Below, piece by piece: positions 58,201 through 64,000 of a stretch of DNA of 64,000 bases. Source of the DNA: Phycomyces nitens (taxonomy: Eukaryota > Mucoromycota > Mucoromycetes > Mucorales > Phycomycetaceae); contig JAHRBC010000004.1 in the NCBI GenBank assembly GCA_022702545.1, forward strand, positions 1,550,001 through 1,614,000. Direction: 5' to 3'. The translations under genes and the position numbers were made by a program. A model generated the notes under the pieces. The model had not been told where the DNA came from and ran no database searches. It saw nothing but the letters and a program-made list of their open reading frames with translations. The number at the start of each line of letters is the position of its first letter. The first letter of the stretch is position 1.

Positions 58201-61200
58201 CCATCATCGAGTTCAGAGATCGCTACCCCGTCTGCGTCTGGAGAGTGGAAAGAAGAGTCTTCACAGAATGTAGTTGCGTCAAACTATAGAGATGGTCCGG
58301 TCCAAAGGACGTTTCCAGAAAACTGGAAGGATGAGCCAAGACGAGTGGTTTCTGCAGAATATATGGACTCTAGTCGTGGATTTGCTTCGGTAGACTGGAT
58401 AGACCAGACCAGAAGGGGTGTGGTATCTGCAGAGTATAGCTATGATGCCGGACGTGGGTTCGATTCTGCAGAATGGAAGGAATCTGACCAGATAGAAGAG
58501 TCCTTTGATTCAAAAGACGAATCAAGACAAGATGTGGATATACACTGGAGGTCTGATGGACGACGAAATGTTGTTTCTGCAGACTATAGATATGAGCCAA
58601 GACGAGTCCTATCTACTGATTGGAGAGACGAAGCAAGACGAGATGTGGTCTCTGCAGACTATGGTTATGAGCCTAGACGAGGGATCGATTCTACCGATCT
58701 AAGGGACGATCTGGCTAGGGATAGAAGTAGTCCACATGGTGTCATGTCTGCAGTACTTGGTGCACTTCATCAAGCAGGAGCAGATTCAGAGAACCTGCCT
58801 AATTATCGTGAAATATATGCCCCACACACAATCAGACGAATACCTTCCAACAGATGGTGCAGAAAGATATCTGTGGATGTCCCAGAATTCCCATTCCCAA
58901 ATTCCAAACCAGCACCTCTGCCCAAGAAAAAGAGTGTCGAAGCAGAAGCCTTGCCAGAAGAAGTGTTGCGTGAACTGGACATCAAGGAGCAGTCCAAGGG
59001 ACCCGGTGTCCCCAATGGGCTCTCTAGGAGTCTGTCAAAAAAGAGCATCGAACGAAGAAAGAGCGAAAAGAGTCTGCGTGAGGCCTCAATGGCCTACGAG
59101 ATCCCAGCAGTTCCTCTTCCACCTACTCCTACCCCTGTTATTCCTGCACCCATCTCTCCTCGTACCGTATCCCCGGTTATCCAGGCTGTGGAGGAACCAA
59201 AGGTACAAAGTGTAGAAGTAGGCATACCCTTGCCGGAACCCGAGTCTCCTGCAGGTCTTGGAAAGAAACTGCTGCGTCGAAAGAAGCAGAATATTCCAAA
59301 GGTGTCCGATTCTGAACTCGATGCTTTCCAGGCCGTTCCCTATGAGAAAACAAGTGCAATGTACCCTCCTCCTATTGAAGTTGCTGTACTGACCACACCC
59401 TCCAATGAACAGTCCAAGCGTGGGCTTGGAAAGAAGCTTGCAAAGGTTTTCAAGACAGCCAGCGAGCCCAAGGACCTCACTTCCACTGTCAGCCCTATCA
59501 TACTCCCTCGTCAGGTACCATCAGTCCCAATATCTGTACCAGCATCACCCCAGCCCATCTCTCCAACTTCCGCTCTTGCCCCCGTCACTGGTCCTGCTCC
59601 TGCTCCTGGACCTGCTCCTGGACCTCTTCAGGCACAACCAGCTCAAACTCAGGACCTTGCTGCCCAGGAAATCAAGCATGTAGATTCCATTCCCCTTGAA
59701 GACGCCATGCGTTCTCAGGAATCCATTCATCCCCATGTAACAAAGACAAAGGCCAAGAGAAGCCATTCTACTCCACAGCCCGTGTCAGCTGCTCTTCGTG
59801 AAAGTGTCGAGCATTTCAATATGGTCAGACCAGACCTATTCCGGGAATCATCAGACAAAAAAGCTGGTTTGAGTTCCACTGGCGGTGGCCTGGTTGTCAG
59901 TCGAATTGCAGAGGAGCTTCGAAAGGGTGGCGACGATGCCATGCTGGATTCCGAAACATGTGGCTGTGCTCGCTGTTCTGGCGATGCGACGGGTGCTCTT
60001 GTGGAGTGTCGCAGATTCAGTGTTCTTTTGCTGGCAGACTCGGAGCGTCGTCGCAGCATGGAGCTTCGACGAAGACGTGGAGCAAGTATCGACAGAGACA
60101 ATAGACACCACAATCTACATGCGCTTGCTGCGGCTGTCGAGAATGAAGAAAAGAGTCGCACTTTCCTTGACAGTCTAAACGACCCTAACCTTCGACGAAA
60201 CAATGGACCCATATACCTGGGGCATCTGGCGTCACGTACTCTTCTTACTGAGCATGACATTGGCGTGCAGGTCAATGAGGCAGATAGTGATGACGATAAA
60301 ATTAGCTATGCACCCACAACCCAATCGATATTTACAGAGGCAGCTGCCAGTACTTGTCTGGCACAGTTCTCTCTCGTGTCAGACTCTAATACGACCACTT
60401 TCCAGTCGCGTGTAACGGAGCAGGATCTCCCACAAACATCACGTCAACAATCCCCAACAGGTCAACCATCACAAACAATAGAACCAGGACCATCAGGTCC
60501 ACGCGAGCGCACACACGAGGAACCAGGCCAAGACAAAAGACCTGGGGCCCAAAAGAGAGGCTTTACCTCCTCCATTAGAGTTCCCCGAGATGAAATTCCA
60601 GAAAATGCTCTCTATAGACGCAGCTGCATTCTTTCTCACCGATCAGGAAAAATGGCACAGCAATTCTGCTACATTGAGCGCGATGTTCTTGGAAACGTAG
60701 ACTGGGAAGAGATGGTCCACTGCCAATGGACCAAGATGGGTGCAAACGGTATTGGCCGCATGGACGGTCATGAAGAAGAGGAAGAAGAGTGCCAGGAAGA
60801 CAGTGAAAAGAGTGTGTATTCTAATGGTGGAAACTACACTCGCCGTACTCGCCGTATCCAGGTTGCTCGCCAGCATTGTCATGGAGGTGTTGAGCACCTA
60901 ATTGAGAGATTCAACCGAGTATGCCAATGGGTTGCATGTGAGATTGTGAGAACTAGACAGCTTGAAGAGCGCGTCAAGGTTATCGAAAAGTTTATTCGTC
61001 TTGCTCAGGTAAATTCAATATATTTGTAGATGCATTTGGATTCTTAGTTGACTAACCAAAAAAAAAACTCAATTGTGCCTATAGAAATGCAAGATGTACA
61101 CAAACTTTGCTACCCTTGTTCAGATATTGCTTGGCCTGCAGTCACCATCAGTTTCACGTCTTCAAAAGACCTGGTCTCGAGTCGGCGTGGCAGAAATGAG

Positions 61201-61723
61201 ACAGCTGGACCAACTGTCTGCATTTACATCGCCTATGCGTAATTGGAAACATATCAGAGATAGCATGACAACAGTAGCAGATGAATATGGAATGTCTCCC
61301 ACAGAGGTGCAGATAGAAATGCCTGGCACAAACTATGAGGCGTCCAAGAAGACCAAGATCAAGATGCCCTTTGGTGGCTGTATTCCTTTCCTGGGAATAT
61401 ACCTCTCAGATCTCGTCTTTAATTCTGAACAGCCTGCATACCTTGTCTCAAAGCATGCCGACCATGAAAACGATGAGAATCACAAGATCTATCGTGCCCA
61501 GACAGCCCAACATCCCCAAGACATCTCACCAGTGCTCAAGCAGTCCCTGGTGAACTTTAGAAAGCACCGGATTACTGCCACAGTTGTCAAGAGAGTGCTG
61601 ACCTTCCAGAGCCTGGCACGGAGGTACTCATTTGAGATTGATGACGATATATACTACATGTGCTCTCAGCTAGAGGTCCTGAAACCCGAGACCATTCGAA
61701 GACTCAGTTTTGAAATCGAATAA
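55212..61723 (+). CDS. LTE1: LTE1-type Ras guanine nucleotide exchange factor
   Basis: Predicted RasGEF related to Lte1, which acts at the mitotic-exit/polarity switch. Exons 55212-55300, 55378-56771, 56823-56958, 57096-61008, 61085-61723 give 2,056 residues. RasGEF_N lies at about 480-620 (VEKLVEKLTNTL, DYTYMTDFFLTYRTFIHP, LCKLLILRFRWALQDD, RTFVVIRHWLSNYF). About 1,100 residues of disordered Ser/Pro/Glu-rich sequence follow, including tandem repeats at about 920-1080. The catalytic RasGEF domain is at about 1715-2045 (ERDVLGNVDWEEMVHCQW, RVKVIEKFIRLAQKCKMYTN, FLGIYLSDLVF). Shared N-terminal wording (RTFVVIRHWL) and the large spacer favour Lte1 over Cdc25 or Bud5. The intron ending at 56822 uses the acceptor after TTGTAG; the nearer AG would break the frame. 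The intron before 57096 contains (GTGCGT)n. Confidence 0.9.
58240..58715 (+). repeat. Coding tandem repeats, about 75 bp unit, in LTE1
   Basis: Degenerate repeats of about 24-27 residues built on VVSADYxYEPRR followed by a short D/E-W segment (for example STDWRDEA, SVDWIDQT, SAEWKESD). Four units are clear (about 58336, 58411, 58549, 58624), with decayed ones between and before them. Confidence 0.75.
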
Positions 61724-62235
61724 AGGCTCTGGCACACCTTTTTATTCATATTACTATTGCTATTGCTATTCCTATTACTATTACTATTACTATTACTATA
61801 TTATTCTTATTCTTATTATTATTTTTTAAAAGAAAAATTTATAAATATGCTGATATAGAAACTTTTATATATACACATATATATATATATTTATTAAATA
61901 CATAATTTATACCATCCAGATTATATATAAAGATTCAAAAAATGGCGCCAGATAGGCCAGAACATGGAGTCTTTATGCAATTGAGACTTACAATGCAATG
62001 TCGACAGTGCAGCCTACCAAGAGAATACAAAATGGCTTTTTTTTCGGCTGATAATTTTACAAGATGTTTTATTGCTTTTTTTTTATATATAAGTTTTTAG
62101 ATTTGGAGGAGGAGGAAAAAAGGGTATATGTGATGTATATTTTCTAAAAATATTTATAAAAAACTAAATTACAAGACAATATCAGTTTTGTATGTAGAGA
62201 GAGATGTGTGTATGCCACTAGTATTCAACACTGGC
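61724..62235. other. Convergent 3' spacer
   Basis: (ATTACT)n at 61741-61798 and (TA)n near 61866-61892, then AT-rich sequence. No gene. Confidence 0.5.
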
Positions 62236-63941
62236 TTAAATGGCAAGCGAAGCGTCTTTTTCGCTTGGCTTGGCTTCTAATGATTGCGGCAGTCTGTATT
62301 CCTTCTTGATCATCAACCAGGCCAGCAGCATAAGCATTACAGCAGAAATAGACATGATAAATGTGACGAGTTTGCCAAGTCCTGTACACACACACACACA
62401 CAGCAAGATCATTTAAGAATGTTAGTTTCATTGGTTCCGTTCAAATAGAGAAATACAAGGGATTCCCTCAAGAATACCAATATGTCCTCCAATTGCGATC
62501 CTTACTAAAAACAGGGGCGTCTGTGACAGCCCAGATGGCAATAGAGAGAAAATTGGGCACGAGGTTGCCAACGCAGCTTACGGTCGCAATAGCCAGTGCC
62601 CGTGTATTTGAGTCCGCACTGTAGATTTCGTTGACAAAGGTAAAGAAGATTGGAAAGAGGGGAATCCCGAGAATGACCATAAACGCACCCGCCAAGATCA
62701 ACCCAAACGGACTGTTGCCCTGATTCACCACAAAAAGGATCATATACCAAAAGGCAACCCATGATTCTACCGCAATGATGACCCACACACGTTCATTATA
62801 GTGATCAGAGATGAATGCAAACACAATCGCACATATTGCCGAGAGCACATATATTGGCGTCACCAAGTAATTTGAGTAGGCAGCACTGTAGCCCATCTTG
62901 TTGATTATGATGACAAAGTTCAATGGGATGCTGTTGCTAATGTGAATGCAGACATAGGCAATCGCCAAGAGGTAGATATAGGGTGTACACAGCAGGTTCC
63001 TGGCCGTATTCATTCCAATCTTTGTCGGCGCAACCTTTCGGCCTTGACGCTCGAGCCGTAATAAGGCGCATGCACGCTCATCGCCTCGGATCCAGGGTGT
63101 ATTGGAGGGATAGTCAGGAAGAAGAAAATATCCAGTGAGACCAACTGAGATGGCCATTGAGCCTTCAATGATAAATAGCCACCGCCATCCGGCTTTTCCC
63201 AAGGCTCCATTGAGGTTTGCAGACACGGCACCGGCAATCAATCCTCCAACAGCACCAGAGATTTCGTTGCCGGTCAAGTAGAACGCCGTACGTTTTGCAA
63301 GTTCCTCTTTGGTGTACCAACTGCCGATAATAAATACGAGAGATGGGACAAAAATTGCATCGAACAGGCCAAGCATCAAGCGCAATGCAAACACGCCAGC
63401 CGAGTTCTTAACCAGAGACATACAGCAGGCCGTGGTGCCAACCAAGAGAGATGCGGTTGGAAGGAGATACTTTGGTCGAAGGCGGCTGATCACCATACTA
63501 GCAGGCACCTGCAGTCTATTTAACAAGACATTAGAATCCAATCGATAAAGACCATTGACTTACACAACATAGCCCACAAAAAATAAACTGACGGCAAGGT
63601 TGAAATCTGAGGATTCTATGCCAACATCGGTACCCATTCCATTGGTGTATGCGTTTGCTAAATGAAAAAAATGAAAAGAAGAAGAAGAAAGTATTAGACA
63701 ACCTCGAGGTTAACAAGCGTCTTGGTTTACCCATATTGTTGCGAATAAGACTGTTTGTCAAGTAGGAAAAGAAGGCCCAGACGATTAACCGTCTATCGAG
63801 TTTTCGCAACAGTCTCTTTTCGATAATGGGATCAATCTCTGGTAAGGATTCTGTCTCGGATTCTGTTATCGAGTCGTCAATCTTGTAAGATTTGTTCACA
63901 AGCTTGACCTGAATGTTATCCATCGAAGAGTCGACTGCCAT
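62236..63941 (-). CDS. MFS permease, Dal5/Tna1 (anion:cation symporter) family
   Basis: Plasma membrane symporter for an organic anion such as allantoate, nicotinate, pantothenate or a related acid; substrate not decidable. Exons 63941-63731, 63657-63564, 63515-62506, 62381-62236 give 486 residues with twelve predicted membrane segments. The cytosolic N terminus ends in RKLDRRLIVWAFFSYL. Family motifs: FNLAVSLFFVGYVVLQVPAS and a LRLMLGLFDAIFVPSLVF loop with GSWYTKEELAKRTAFY, then GLIAGAVS and WRWLFIIEG; LLPDYP marks the central loop. The C-terminal cytosolic tail is short and charged (EAKPSEKDASLAI). All splice joins keep phase. It is convergent with LTE1. Confidence 0.92.
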
Positions 63942-64000
63942 TAGAAACTCTTGTTTTAATTTTTGTATATATTTAGGAAAATATGGATGGTAAAGGGTAG

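Overview
The window is nuclear DNA of a filamentous fungus, most likely an early-diverging one (Mucoromycota, probably Mucorales). Genes are cut by many short introns (mostly 50-110 nt), intergenic DNA is very AT-rich, and there are relics of Tc1-type transposons and of a PD-(D/E)XK-like multicopy gene. I rebuilt 24 protein-coding genes by joining reading frames across splice sites; nearly all joins keep phase exactly, and exon coordinates are given in each entry. No rRNA gene, CRISPR array or prophage is present, and I found no intact tRNA gene.

Layout. 1-2.6 kb: a decayed PD-(D/E)XK-like gene and a dispersed repeat. 2.6-17.4 kb: a multi-pass membrane protein (+), a PHD-finger protein (+), glutamate decarboxylase (-), a cerevisin-like subtilase (-), a 126-residue orphan (-) and PAN2 (-). 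17.4-23.1 kb: gene-poor, with a tRNA-derived SINE-like copy and a dead Tc1 transposase. 23.1-39 kb: an alpha-arrestin (+), UDP-GlcNAc pyrophosphorylase (-), a PA-domain subtilase (-), an EFA6-type Sec7/PH exchange factor (-), SDH assembly factor 4 (+), SPO7 (-) and a mitochondrial-type LEA protein (+). 39-41.2 kb: repeats, including a second SINE-like copy and a second transposase fragment. 41.2-64 kb: CAF40/CNOT9 (+), PDCD2/TSR4 (-), cystathionine gamma-lyase (+), an AidB-like acyl-CoA dehydrogenase (-), a nucleotide-sugar transporter (-), PRPP synthetase (-), RSA3 (-), a 2,056-residue LTE1-type RasGEF (+) and a Dal5-family permease (-).

Most genes are ordinary housekeeping genes and do not form a pathway cluster. 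Thematic links are loose: mRNA deadenylation (PAN2, CAF40), ribosome assembly (PDCD2/TSR4, RSA3), UDP-sugar supply and transport (UAP1, SLC35-type carrier) and GTPase exchange factors (EFA6-like, LTE1).

The most unusual things I see are an apparent excess of GC-AG introns (6 of about 102), two consecutive 16-nt micro-exons in glutamate decarboxylase, a pair of tRNA-derived elements with a shared tRNA-unrelated body, an 11-mer-repeat LEA protein with a mitochondrial-type presequence, and a compact divergent promoter with helically phased TGAC half-sites. I did not find a clear new multi-gene system.
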